In this document: in pieces, positions 9,285 through 16,246 of the stretch
Numbering within the stretch: the first letter of the stretch is position 1
Layout: every line of letters begins with the position of its first letter
NCBI GenBank assembly: GCA_052034525.1
Contig: JBPOIK010000202.1
Coordinates: 1-64,000, forward strand
Direction: 5' to 3'
From: JAFGJQ01 sp052034525
GTDB taxonomy: Bacteria; Planctomycetota; Phycisphaerae; UBA1845
DNA: 64,000 bases
Notes under the pieces: generated by a model
Databases searched by the model: none
The model's input: only the letters and a program-made list of their open reading frames with translations
Told to the model about the DNA's origin: nothing
Program-made: the position numbers and the translations under genes

Positions 9285-9569
9285 TCAACCATGCGGAGGC
9301 GACGAATCCGTCCCCTGCCGCGAATCGCCCGGCGGCAATTGGGCCGGGGGGGGGCCGCTCTCGAATCCGGATGGCGGCCGGTCCGACACCCGGGGCGTCT
9401 CCAGCTCCCGCTCCGCCTCGCGCAGTCCCTTTTTGAACGACACGATCGTCTGGCCCAGCGAGCGGGCCACTTCCGGCAGCCGCCGTCCGAAGATCAGCAG
9501 CCCCACCAGCGCGATCACAAGCCATTCCGCCGTTCCCGGCATGCTGATGAACGCCGACATACGGGTCAT
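9285..9569 (-). CDS. tatA: TatA/TatE-like twin-arginine translocase protein
   Basis: A 94-residue protein with one N-terminal membrane helix (E-W-L-V-I-A-L-V-G-L-L-I-F), the conserved F-G hinge (I-F-G-R-R-L-P-E-V) and an amphipathic helix (A-R-S-L-G-Q-T-I-V-S-F-K-K-G-L), which is the TatA/B layout. The ATG at 9569 has GGAGG upstream. TatA oligomers form the pore of the Sec-independent pathway that exports folded proteins. No tatC is in the window, so it must be encoded elsewhere. TatB is a possible alternative. The gene starts 2 bases after the upstream small membrane protein gene ends. Confidence 0.85.
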   Translation of the reverse strand: MTRMSAFISMPGTAEWLVIALVGLLIFGRRLPEVARSLGQTIVSFKKGLREAERELETPRVSDRPPSGFESGPPPAQLPPGDSRQGTDSSPPHG

Positions 9570-9571
9570 GA

Positions 9572-9826
9572 TCAATCCTCCGCTGGCGGTTCGGAGCACG
9601 CCCGGGATATCAACCCATGCCCCGGCCGCAACCGACCCACGCGGTCCCGAATCCGACGCAGATACCGACGAGCCCAAAGGAACTCCGTCGCCAGAATGCC
9701 CAGCCCGACTGGAATCACAGCGACGGCCGGGCCCGGTAATACCAGCATCGCCAGCCCGATGGGCAGAACCGTCGTTGCCACCACCACGACGATTACCCGT
9801 CTGGCGGACTTCCAGAGCAGACCCAC
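9572..9826 (-). CDS. Small PGPGW/TIGR02611-type membrane protein
   Basis: An 84-residue protein started by GTG (first base 9826) with GGAGGG upstream. It has a basic N-terminus, one or two membrane segments with a central V-L-P-G-P-A-V-A-V-I-P-V-G motif, and a basic tail (W-A-R-R-Y-L-R-R-I-R). The P-G-P signature and length fit the PGPGW (TIGR02611) group of transmembrane proteins, whose function is unknown. It lies immediately upstream of the tatA-like gene, so the pair is probably one transcript. Confidence 0.65.
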   Translation of the reverse strand: MGLLWKSARRVIVVVVATTVLPIGLAMLVLPGPAVAVIPVGLGILATEFLWARRYLRRIRDRVGRLRPGHGLISRACSEPPAED

Positions 9827-10052
9827 ACAGGCCCTCCGCGAGACCTCCCCACCCGCGAATCGCCCAGAGCGTACGCCCGGACGATGAGCGGGTGAACCCC
9901 GAAATCATGGCCGAAACTGACCGCCGGGCAAAGACCCAAGTCCCAGCCAGAGCCTAATCCCTCCACGCCCCGCAAGTAATACTTGAATTCTTCGTGATTG
10001 GTAAGGCGGCGCGGATTATACGGACTCAAGGCTTGAGATTCCAAAGAGTCGC

Positions 10053-10082
10053 TTGAAATGGCGGTGTGCAGACGGGTATACT
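10053..10082 (+). promoter_or_regulatory. Sigma70-type promoter of PEP-CTERM gene 1
   Basis: TTGAAA (10053-10058), an 18-base spacer and TATACT (10077-10082), a near-consensus promoter standing out in GC-rich DNA. It lies 240 bases before the start codon at 10322. The second PEP-CTERM gene has the same boxes (58757-58785). The remaining upstream gap from 9827 shows nothing else recognisable. Confidence 0.7.
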
Positions 10083-10110
10083 GACTGACAGAGCGGGGGG
10101 ATTCAGAGAG

Positions 10111-10162
10111 AGAGCAGGCATTGCGTCGTTCGTTGGGCGGCGAATGCGTGCTCTTTGTTATT
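10111..10162 (+). promoter_or_regulatory. Leader hairpin with U-rich tail, possible attenuator
   Basis: AGAGCA (10111-10116) pairs with TGCTCT (10149-10154), and GCATT (10118-10122) pairs with AATGC (10143-10147) across a single G-G mismatch. The stem runs into TTTGTTATTTG. It begins about 20 nt after the predicted transcription start and long before the coding sequence, so it could terminate transcription early or form a leader RNA. The corresponding position of the second PEP-CTERM leader also carries a hairpin with T tract. Confidence 0.5.
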
Positions 10163-10321
10163 TGTGGTGTCCGTAAGCCGGTTGACGCGGCGAGCTGTTC
10201 TCTCGAGCCCGTCGCGCTGACCGGAAAAAGTGTGGGTTGTGTTGGAAACGTGTCTAATGGGCATTCACCGGTTCAGTCTGACCGGGGTGCCGGAGGCTCT
10301 CTTACTGGAGGAGGATTGTTT

Positions 10322-10972
10322 ATGAGAAAACTGTGTGCGATGTTAATGGTTCTTGCGTTCGCGGGCGTTGCATTCGCGGACGCGCCGATTGACCGGGCGA
10401 GCACGCCCATTTACACCGCCGTGGCGCAGGATCTGAGTAGCGCTGCGTTGCGGGGCAGCTTCGACGGCGTGGCCTATTCCAACATGGAACTTGGGACCAA
10501 CTATGCCGTCATTATCAACCCGGGGGAAATGGAGGCCGACGACTACGAGTCGATCGTGCCCATCGGCGACACGCTGATTCTGTCCGAGTACAGCTTTGTC
10601 GGCGGAGTCACCGCAGCGAACGGTATCCTGTGGTTTGACTTCTACGACGATGAGGCGGCGTACGTCGACGGTTTCGGGGTGCAGTTCCCGCAAGCCGGGA
10701 ACTACATCTGGACCATCACGATCAGCGAGCCCTTCGTCGTGCCGAACGCGGGCTACCACAGCATTGAGGCGGACGACACCTACGGCAACACCACCGGCAA
10801 GTGGTTCCTGAACTCGGAGATCCCGACGGTGGGCTCCACAACCGACTGGCCGGGCTACATCGATGACGACGATGTTCCCCTGAACTTCAAGTTCGAGCTG
10901 GTATCGGTGCCGGAGCCGGCGACCCTGGCGCTGCTCGGCCTGGGCGCTTTGGCCCTGATCCGTCGTCGCTAG
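10322..10972 (+). CDS. PEP-CTERM sorting-domain protein 1
   Basis: A 216-residue exported protein. The ATG at 10322 follows GGAGGAGGA, and a signal peptide (M-R-K-L-C-A-M-L-M-V-L-A-F-A-G-V-A-F-A) is evident; the open frame reaches back into the leader without a usable start. The C-terminus V-P-E-P-A-T-L-A-L-L-G-L-G-A-L-A-L-I-R-R-R is a canonical PEP-CTERM signal, recognised in other bacteria by an exosortase that anchors or processes the protein at the envelope. The body is acidic, beta-rich and unrecognised, with E-A-D-D-Y-E-S followed by aromatic-rich strands. Monocistronic, with its own promoter and a strong terminator. No exosortase gene is in the window. Confidence 0.85.
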   Translation: MRKLCAMLMVLAFAGVAFADAPIDRASTPIYTAVAQDLSSAALRGSFDGVAYSNMELGTNYAVIINPGEMEADDYESIVPIGDTLILSEYSFVGGVTAANGILWFDFYDDEAAYVDGFGVQFPQAGNYIWTITISEPFVVPNAGYHSIEADDTYGNTTGKWFLNSEIPTVGSTTDWPGYIDDDDVPLNFKFELVSVPEPATLALLGLGALALIRRR

Positions 10973-11031
10973 TGAATCGGCCGGTGTCGATCCGGTGTTC
11001 GGATCGGCCCTGAAAAACCAGAATGAGAGAC

Positions 11032-11062
11032 GCGCCCTGCCGACGGTCGGCAGGGCGCTTTG
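11032..11062 (+). terminator. Intrinsic terminator after PEP-CTERM gene 1
   Basis: A perfect 13-bp inverted repeat, GCGCCCTGCCGAC (11032-11044) against GTCGGCAGGGCGC (11046-11058), followed by TTTG. It lies 60 bases after the stop codon and could also serve the convergent CII-like gene. Confidence 0.75.
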
Positions 11063-11171
11063 CGTTGGTGGAACCCGCGGATCGCGAGCGCCGGCCGCCG
11101 CCGTACGACGATCGCCCGGTCTCTGTCGCCCGCGAAAGAGCCGCACGAAAGACCGGCGCCGGCAAACTCCG

Positions 11172-11669
11172 TCACCGGCCCTCGAGGCCATTTCCCGGCC
11201 GGCCGCAATCCGCGTACAACCCCTGCTCGCAGGCCACCGCGAAGGCTTCCGCGGAGGATTTGAGCTGCTCCCAACTGCGGCGAATCCGGTCGGCCTCGGA
11301 CGGATCGATGGCCCCGTCATCCTCCACCGACCGCGTCACCGTCAGAAGCAACTGGCTGAACTCCTCCACCAGCTTCTGTGTGTTTACCAGCAGCGCCGTC
11401 TGAAGGTCCTCAGTGGTGATCCGGGGGTTGGACACGAAGAAGCCGCCCGCCTCGTGGCACAGCCAGTTCACGACCGCCACGCTGCCTGTCACCCGGACGA
11501 CGTCGGCCAGACGGTCCAGCGGGTTGCGGGCCCCGCTGGCATCCACGTCCCCCCGGCCCGGCTCCTGGCACCACTTGTAAATCAGAGCGGGAGACAGCCG
11601 CAACTCGGCCGCCAGCGCTTTGACCCCGATCCCCTCCACGGCCTCGCGCAACACCTCATATGACTGCAT
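11172..11669 (-). CDS. Phage CII-like (CP76-type) DNA-binding protein
   Basis: A 165-residue cytoplasmic protein. The ATG with first base 11669 is preceded by AAGGAG at 9 bases. The first 35 residues form a helix-turn-helix (V-K-A-L-A-A-E-L-R-L-S-P-A-L-I-Y-K-W-C-Q), then N-P-L-D-R-L-A-D-V and a helical C-terminal half. This layout resembles the phage regulatory protein CII (CP76) family, chromosomal members of which occur in planctomycetes. No phage genes are nearby. It is divergent from rsmA, and a 13-bp palindrome lies between them. Regulatory role is inferred from the fold; targets are unknown. Confidence 0.6.
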   Translation of the reverse strand: MQSYEVLREAVEGIGVKALAAELRLSPALIYKWCQEPGRGDVDASGARNPLDRLADVVRVTGSVAVVNWLCHEAGGFFVSNPRITTEDLQTALLVNTQKLVEEFSQLLLTVTRSVEDDGAIDPSEADRIRRSWEQLKSSAEAFAVACEQGLYADCGRPGNGLEGR

Positions 11670-11745
11670 GGCTGATCGCTCCTTGATACGCTCCGGGCCG
11701 GCCCGTTCGATCGCCCGAGAAAGCATACGCCATTGGCGACGCGGG

Positions 11746-11758
11746 GGGTATTATACCC
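11746..11758. promoter_or_regulatory. Palindrome between the CII-like gene and rsmA
   Basis: GGGTATTATACCC is a perfect inverted repeat around a central T in the 105-base divergent region. Its core TATTAT also resembles a -10 box. It could be an operator for the adjacent helix-turn-helix protein or a promoter element of rsmA. Confidence 0.35.
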
Positions 11759-11774
11759 TTTGCCGAATTGGAGA

Positions 11775-12713
11775 ATGGACAGCCGGCCAGGGAGACGCCC
11801 TTTGGTCCAGACCAAGCGAGAAATCGAAGCCATGCTGAAGGCGGCCGGCATCCGCCCCAAGCGTCGGTTCGGCCAGCACTTCCTGATCGACGGAAACCTG
11901 ATGCGGCGGCTGGTGGATGTCGCCGACATCCGGCCAGCGGACCTGGTTCTGGAGGTGGGCGCCGGCACGGGCGGACTGACGGACCTGCTGGTCGAGCGGG
12001 CCGGGGCCGTGGTCGCCGTCGAGATCGATCGCCGATTGTCCGCCCTGTTGGCCGAGCGTTTCGCGTCCACGGCATCGTTGATTCTCGTCCGCGGCGACGC
12101 CCTGGACACGAAACACCGGATCGCAACGGCTGTGCTCGAGGCCGTTCAGTCCGGCCGCAAACACGCTCCGGGCAGTCTTCTGCTGGCGGCGAACCTCCCC
12201 TACGACATCGCCACTCCGGTCCTGATGAACCTGGTCGTTTCGGAGCTGAACGTGCGGCGGATGTGCTTCACCGTCCAGCGGGAGGTGGGCGAGCGGATGG
12301 AGGCCGTGCCGCGAACGAAAGCTTACGGGCCGCTGAGCATCATTCTGCAGACGCTGTGCCGCATCGAGCGAATCGCCCGCGTTCCGGCGGAGGCCTTCTG
12401 GCCGCGGCCGGCGGTGGAATCCAGCCTCTATCGCCTGGATGCCGTCGAGCCGTCCGCCCGGGATGACCGGACGCTCGAGGCGCTGGTCCGCCTGGTGCGA
12501 GCCGGGTTTCGGCACCGGCGCAAGACGCTGCGCTACAATCTCGCTCACGAGTTCGGGCAGGAGGTTTGCGACAGGGCGGCCGGAGTCGTGGATCTGTCCG
12601 TGCGGGCGGAGACGATTGCTCCGGCTGACTGGATGGAACTCGCCCGCGCGATGAAAACGGCTATGGGTTCGACCCCTTCCGGGCCTGATACTCCGTCAGG
12701 GCCTTGCGGATGA
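11775..12713 (+). CDS. rsmA: 16S rRNA dimethyladenosine transferase RsmA (KsgA)
   Basis: SAM-dependent enzyme that dimethylates two adjacent adenines in helix 45 of 16S rRNA during small-subunit assembly. About 312 residues, with R-F-G-Q-H-F-L at 31-37, the SAM motif E-V-G-A-G-T-G-G at 60-67, the catalytic N-L-P-Y at 140-143, and the C-terminal R-A-G-F-R-H-R-R-K-T-L typical of the family. The ATG at 11775 has a GGAG too close to be ideal; a TTG at 11802 preceded by AGGGAG is an alternative start and the open frame reaches 11733. The 3' end overlaps the convergent STN-domain gene by 53 bp. Confidence 0.93.
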   Translation: MDSRPGRRPLVQTKREIEAMLKAAGIRPKRRFGQHFLIDGNLMRRLVDVADIRPADLVLEVGAGTGGLTDLLVERAGAVVAVEIDRRLSALLAERFASTASLILVRGDALDTKHRIATAVLEAVQSGRKHAPGSLLLAANLPYDIATPVLMNLVVSELNVRRMCFTVQREVGERMEAVPRTKAYGPLSIILQTLCRIERIARVPAEAFWPRPAVESSLYRLDAVEPSARDDRTLEALVRLVRAGFRHRRKTLRYNLAHEFGQEVCDRAAGVVDLSVRAETIAPADWMELARAMKTAMGSTPSGPDTPSGPCG

Positions 12714-13800
12714 TCTCGTCGGCATCCTTGAGCACCTGCTTGCGCATCTCATTCACTTCCGGCGACAGGTCCGACTCCCTCACCACCAGCTCGATCTGGA
12801 AGTTCCCCCCGGGATCGGGAACGCAGATTTTGCCGACAAACGGGTCCGCCGACCGCGCCGGCCGGGCGCCGTCCATGAACCCGCTGGGCAGCTCGAAGAC
12901 CACTCCCTCGGCGTCCACCCGATAGGTCAGGCCCGTCAGACCGGCGATCTCCTCCAGGGCCTCGACCGCGCTGACATTGTCCGCCAGCAGCGAGAAGTTT
13001 CTGCGCGTCTGCACCGGCAGCGCGTCGGCAACGCCCTCGCCCAGGCGAATCAGGATGCCGGCCTGCCTTCCGACGCTCCGCAGCACTTCGGTCAAGGGGC
13101 GGTTCGACATGCGCACGCTGATCATCGCATCAAGCTGCCGCTTCATCTGCTCCGTCAGCGAGACCACCACGATCTGCTTGTCCCACACGTACCATGACCA
13201 ACCCAGTGCGTCGCACGCCGCCTCCAGAACGTCCACGCCCGAGCCGGCGCCGACCTTGCGGATTTCACTCTCCAGCTGCTCCCAGGGGTCTGCCTCCGTG
13301 ACATGGAACTGCAATCGCTTGCGCAGCGCGGCCAGAGACTCCTCGTGATCGACGAACTCCGTCGCGCTCAGCCATTGCAGACTCTCCAGCTCCGACCAGG
13401 CGGCGCGCCGCCCCAGTCGATGCAGACCGGGCGTGGGCACCACGTCCAACCCGGTCGGCGTGACCACGCACGCCATGCCCAGACGCCCGAGAATCTGCCC
13501 GAGTCCGTCGCGCAGTGTCACGTTCCCCAGCGTCGCGCTCACCTGGGTCGCCCGACCGTACGGCAGCAGGCCGTACGCCTCGTCCGACATAACGATGGAA
13601 ACGCCGGTTTTGTCCGAAATCTGTGAGAAGAAGTCCGCCAGCGGCGCGTTTTCCACCGTCAGCTCGATGGGCTCGTCCAGCACCTGCTCGATAAGCGGCT
13701 GAAGATCGGTCTGAAAGGCCGTCGCCGCCACCGCGCTGAGCCACAGCAATCCACCCGCAATACACATGCCATGTTTCCTCAACATGCTGCTTCCAATCAT
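12661..13800 (-). CDS. Exported protein with STN/secretin-N-like domains
   Basis: About 379 residues with an N-terminal signal (C-I-A-G-G-L-L-W-L-S-A-V-A-A-T-A). Start choice is uncertain: ATG at 13800, ATG at 13785 preceded by GGAAG, or a GTG at 13836 overlapping the previous gene. Residues around D-F-F-S-Q-I-S-D-K-T-G-V-S-I-V-M-S match the short STN/secretin N-terminal fold found in TonB receptors and secretins, and two similar segments follow (V-L-E-A-A-C-D-A-L-G-W-S-W-Y; L-T-E-V-L-R-S-V-G-R-Q-A-G-I-L-I). It follows an ECF sigma and anti-sigma pair in the same direction, so it may be a regulated periplasmic component. No secretin pore domain is present. Function unknown. Confidence 0.6.
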   Translation of the reverse strand: MIGSSMLRKHGMCIAGGLLWLSAVAATAFQTDLQPLIEQVLDEPIELTVENAPLADFFSQISDKTGVSIVMSDEAYGLLPYGRATQVSATLGNVTLRDGLGQILGRLGMACVVTPTGLDVVPTPGLHRLGRRAAWSELESLQWLSATEFVDHEESLAALRKRLQFHVTEADPWEQLESEIRKVGAGSGVDVLEAACDALGWSWYVWDKQIVVVSLTEQMKRQLDAMISVRMSNRPLTEVLRSVGRQAGILIRLGEGVADALPVQTRRNFSLLADNVSAVEALEEIAGLTGLTYRVDAEGVVFELPSGFMDGARPARSADPFVGKICVPDPGGNFQIELVVRESDLSPEVNEMRKQVLKDADEIIRKALTEYQARKGSNP

Positions 13801-13820
13801 CTGCGATTTCCACACTTCAG

Positions 13821-14432
13821 TCAGAACAGAGACCACTCCGTGGAGAGTCCGGACTCATCCGCCGAAACCAGGGCGCCGGAGGTCGCCATCAGCCGCGGTT
13901 GCTCGTGCCGATGGGCGTACTCCTCCGGGGCCGCTCCGCGTGAAAAAGAGACGATCACAACGGCTTCCGGCCTCGCCTCGGCCGGCACCGGAACCTCGAT
14001 CCCCGTCGGGGTTTCCGCCCGCTCTGGCCCGATTGTCGCCACCGTGCCGCCCGTGGGCGACGCGGCCGGCCGGCTTGAGTGCGTGACCACCCATCCCGTC
14101 ACGAGCAGCGCCAAGACCGCCGCCGCCGCCAGGGGGGTCATCCACCGGTACAGGCGGACCACCGGCCGGCCCGCGCGGCTGTTTTCTCGCCGAAGACGAG
14201 CGTCGGCAACGAATTTCTCCGTGTCTGATACCGGGATTCGCTCCGCCCAGGCGCGAACCAGATCGTCCACGCGGCGCAGGTCGGCCAGCATCGACGCCCA
14301 CTTACCGTCACCAGCCAGCTTCCGCTCTACCTCCGCACGAGCGGGCTCGTCCAACTGGCCGTCCATGTACTGGCTTAGCAGGTATTCCGGAGACTCTCGA
14401 TTGTCAGAAGGATCAGGCATCATCCACTTCAT
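13821..14432 (-). CDS. Membrane-anchored anti-sigma factor
   Basis: A 203-residue protein. The N-terminal cytoplasmic part (Y-L-L-S-Q-Y-M-D-G-Q-L-D-E-P-A-R-A-E-V-E) has the helical layout of anti-sigma domains but no His/Cys zinc site. One membrane helix follows around residues 97-115 (M-T-P-L-A-A-A-A-V-L-A-L-L-V-T-G-W-V-V), then an extracytoplasmic tail of about 85 residues. It lies 39 bases downstream of the ECF sigma gene, the standard arrangement, so it most likely sequesters that sigma factor. Assignment rests mainly on context and topology. Confidence 0.75.
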   Translation of the reverse strand: MKWMMPDPSDNRESPEYLLSQYMDGQLDEPARAEVERKLAGDGKWASMLADLRRVDDLVRAWAERIPVSDTEKFVADARLRRENSRAGRPVVRLYRWMTPLAAAAVLALLVTGWVVTHSSRPAASPTGGTVATIGPERAETPTGIEVPVPAEARPEAVVIVSFSRGAAPEEYAHRHEQPRLMATSGALVSADESGLSTEWSLF

Positions 14433-14471
14433 CTCTGCCGCCCGGCGCGGCCTGGGTTTCCATACGCCGGC

Positions 14472-15092
14472 CTACAGGTATTCGGCCAGCATCTCACGCA
14501 GCTTTTTGCGGGCCTGAAACACGTTCCACTTCACCAGTTCCACGCTGCAATCCAGCAGGTCCGCCACTTCTTTCTGCGGAAGCCCTTCGATGGTGAACAA
14601 CACCAGGGCCAACCGCTGCTTGTCCGGCAATGCCTCCAGGGCCCGCCGCACCGCCTCCTGGGTCTCTTCAGACCCGGAGGTGTCCCCAGGAGTCAGGCGC
14701 TGCAACACGGCCGCTCCGTCGGCCGTCCGCAGTTCCCCGGCCTTGCCGCCCACGTCATCCAGGGACAACGAGGAACCGGCCACCCCGCTTCGCCGGGATC
14801 GCAACGCGTTCAACGCCAGATTCCCGACTATCCGCATCAACCACTGGCCGAAACGAGCGGGATCCTTGAGGCTCTCCAAGCTCCGGTAGGCCCGAAGGAA
14901 CGCGTCCTGGGCGACGTCCGAGGCGTCCTGGAGGGAGCCCAGACGCCGATAGGCCACGGCCATCGCCTGCCGATGGTAGCGTCGAACCAGATCGTCGAAC
15001 GCGGTCGAATCGCCAGCCAGCGTCCGAGCGATCAGGATCGCGTCCTCTTCTGCTGGGCTGGCCAAGGCTCCCACCGGCGACTGCGTCTCCAT
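14472..15092 (-). CDS. ECF-family RNA polymerase sigma factor
   Basis: A 206-residue sigma70-family protein with only regions 2 and 4. Region 2 is seen in F-D-D-L-V-R-R-Y-H-R-Q-A-M-A-V-A-Y-R and D-A-S-D-V-A-Q-D-A-F-L-R-A-Y-R-S-L; region 4 in L-P-D-K-Q-R-L-A-L-V-L-F-T-I-E-G and E-V-A-D-L-L-D-C-S-V-E-L-V-K-W-N. The ATG with first base 15092 is chosen, because earlier codons lack sigma similarity; the ribosome binding site is weak. It heads a sigma / anti-sigma / STN-protein unit and probably autoregulates it, as ECF systems usually do. The signal is unknown. Confidence 0.92.
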   Translation of the reverse strand: METQSPVGALASPAEEDAILIARTLAGDSTAFDDLVRRYHRQAMAVAYRRLGSLQDASDVAQDAFLRAYRSLESLKDPARFGQWLMRIVGNLALNALRSRRSGVAGSSLSLDDVGGKAGELRTADGAAVLQRLTPGDTSGSEETQEAVRRALEALPDKQRLALVLFTIEGLPQKEVADLLDCSVELVKWNVFQARKKLREMLAEYL

Positions 15093-15307
15093 AACCACTG
15101 ACACTTCAAGATGGTTACAAGTTAGCGATCCACAAGGGCTGCGGATGGCGGTCGCAAGGTAGCGCCGCCGCCCGGCCGTGTCAAACGGCCCTGTTTTCAG
15201 CGCAGAAGTGGGATTCCCGCCCACGTGGAAGACATGTTCCGATCATGAGGCGCGAATGCGGGTATGGCAGTTGCCCTCATCCGCTTGGGTTCTATGATGG
15301 GCGACCC

Positions 15308-16168
15308 ATGCGGACAGCGACGACAATCGCGGAAGTGCGAAAGGCTTTGGGGCCTCTTCGCCCGGCGGGTCGAAGCATCGGCTTCGTGCCGACCATGGGC
15401 GCCCTGCACGATGGACACCTTTCGCTGATTCGAGCCGCCCGGCGGGACTGCGCGTACGTGCTGGTCAGCATCTTCGTGAACCCGACCCAGTTCGGGCCGG
15501 GGGAGGATCTGGCAAGCTATCCGCGTACGCTTCAGGAGGATCTTCTGGCGTGCGAGCGCGTCGGCACCGACCTGGTCTTCGCGCCGCCCGCTTCCGAGAT
15601 GTACCGCCCGGGCGCCGTCACCACGGTCCGTGTTTCGGGCCTGACGGAGTCTCTGTGCGGCGCGTCGCGGCCCGGGCATTTTGAGGGTGTCGCGACCGTG
15701 GTGGCCAAGCTGTTCAATATCGTGATGCCGGACCGGGCGTATTTCGGCGAAAAAGACTATCAGCAACTCGTGGTGATCCGGCAGATGGTCCGCGACCTGG
15801 ACCTGCCAATCGAAATCGTCGGCTGCCCCACGGTGCGCGAGGCAGACGGCCTGGCGATGTCGAGCCGTAACCGCTATCTGAGCGTCGAGCAGCGTCACCA
15901 GGCGTTGAGCCTTTGCCAGGGCCTGACGGAGGCGCGGCAGGCGGCGGCCGCGGGAAACCGGGACGCCCGCGCGTTGTGCGACCTGGTTCGCCGGCACATT
16001 CTGGCGGCCGGCCCGATCGAGATTGATTACGTAAGCATCGTGGACGCGGTCTCGCTGGAGGCCCTGCCGCGGGTGGATCGGCCGGCGCGGATATGCGCGG
16101 CGATCCGCATCGGCGCCTGTCGGCTCATCGACAACATGCCCGTGGACGCTCCGCCGTCCCGGCAGTAG
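15308..16168 (+). CDS. panC: Pantoate--beta-alanine ligase
   Basis: Catalyses ATP-dependent condensation of pantoate and beta-alanine to pantothenate, the precursor of coenzyme A; cytoplasmic. The 286-residue length is standard. Motifs include V-P-T-M-G-A-L-H-D-G-H (nucleotide-binding HIGH type), F-V-N-P-T-Q-F-G-P, D-Y-F-G-E-K-D-Y-Q-Q-L (here A-Y-F-G-E-K-D-Y) and M-S-S-R-N-R-Y-L. The ATG at 15308 aligns with the family N-terminus; the frame is open back to 15245. It is divergent from the ECF sigma gene and 78 bases before lgt. panB and panD are not in the window. Confidence 0.95.
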   Translation: MRTATTIAEVRKALGPLRPAGRSIGFVPTMGALHDGHLSLIRAARRDCAYVLVSIFVNPTQFGPGEDLASYPRTLQEDLLACERVGTDLVFAPPASEMYRPGAVTTVRVSGLTESLCGASRPGHFEGVATVVAKLFNIVMPDRAYFGEKDYQQLVVIRQMVRDLDLPIEIVGCPTVREADGLAMSSRNRYLSVEQRHQALSLCQGLTEARQAAAAGNRDARALCDLVRRHILAAGPIEIDYVSIVDAVSLEALPRVDRPARICAAIRIGACRLIDNMPVDAPPSRQ

Positions 16169-16246
16169 GATACGCGCGGCCCTGCGCGGCGGGCGCGGCG
16201 GGAGGGCCGTTGGCGCGATCGCACAGCAAAGGAAGTCACGAAGCGA

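Noticed and set aside
9172..9525. Upstream extension of the DUF47 frame
   Set aside because: Pro/Arg-rich sequence without similarity, overlapping tatA; the GTG at 9171 with GGAGG is clearly better.
10121..10321. In-frame extension of PEP-CTERM protein 1 into its leader
   Set aside because: The ATG at 10322 has an excellent ribosome binding site and signal peptide; the extension has only a TTG inside the hairpin and no signal features.
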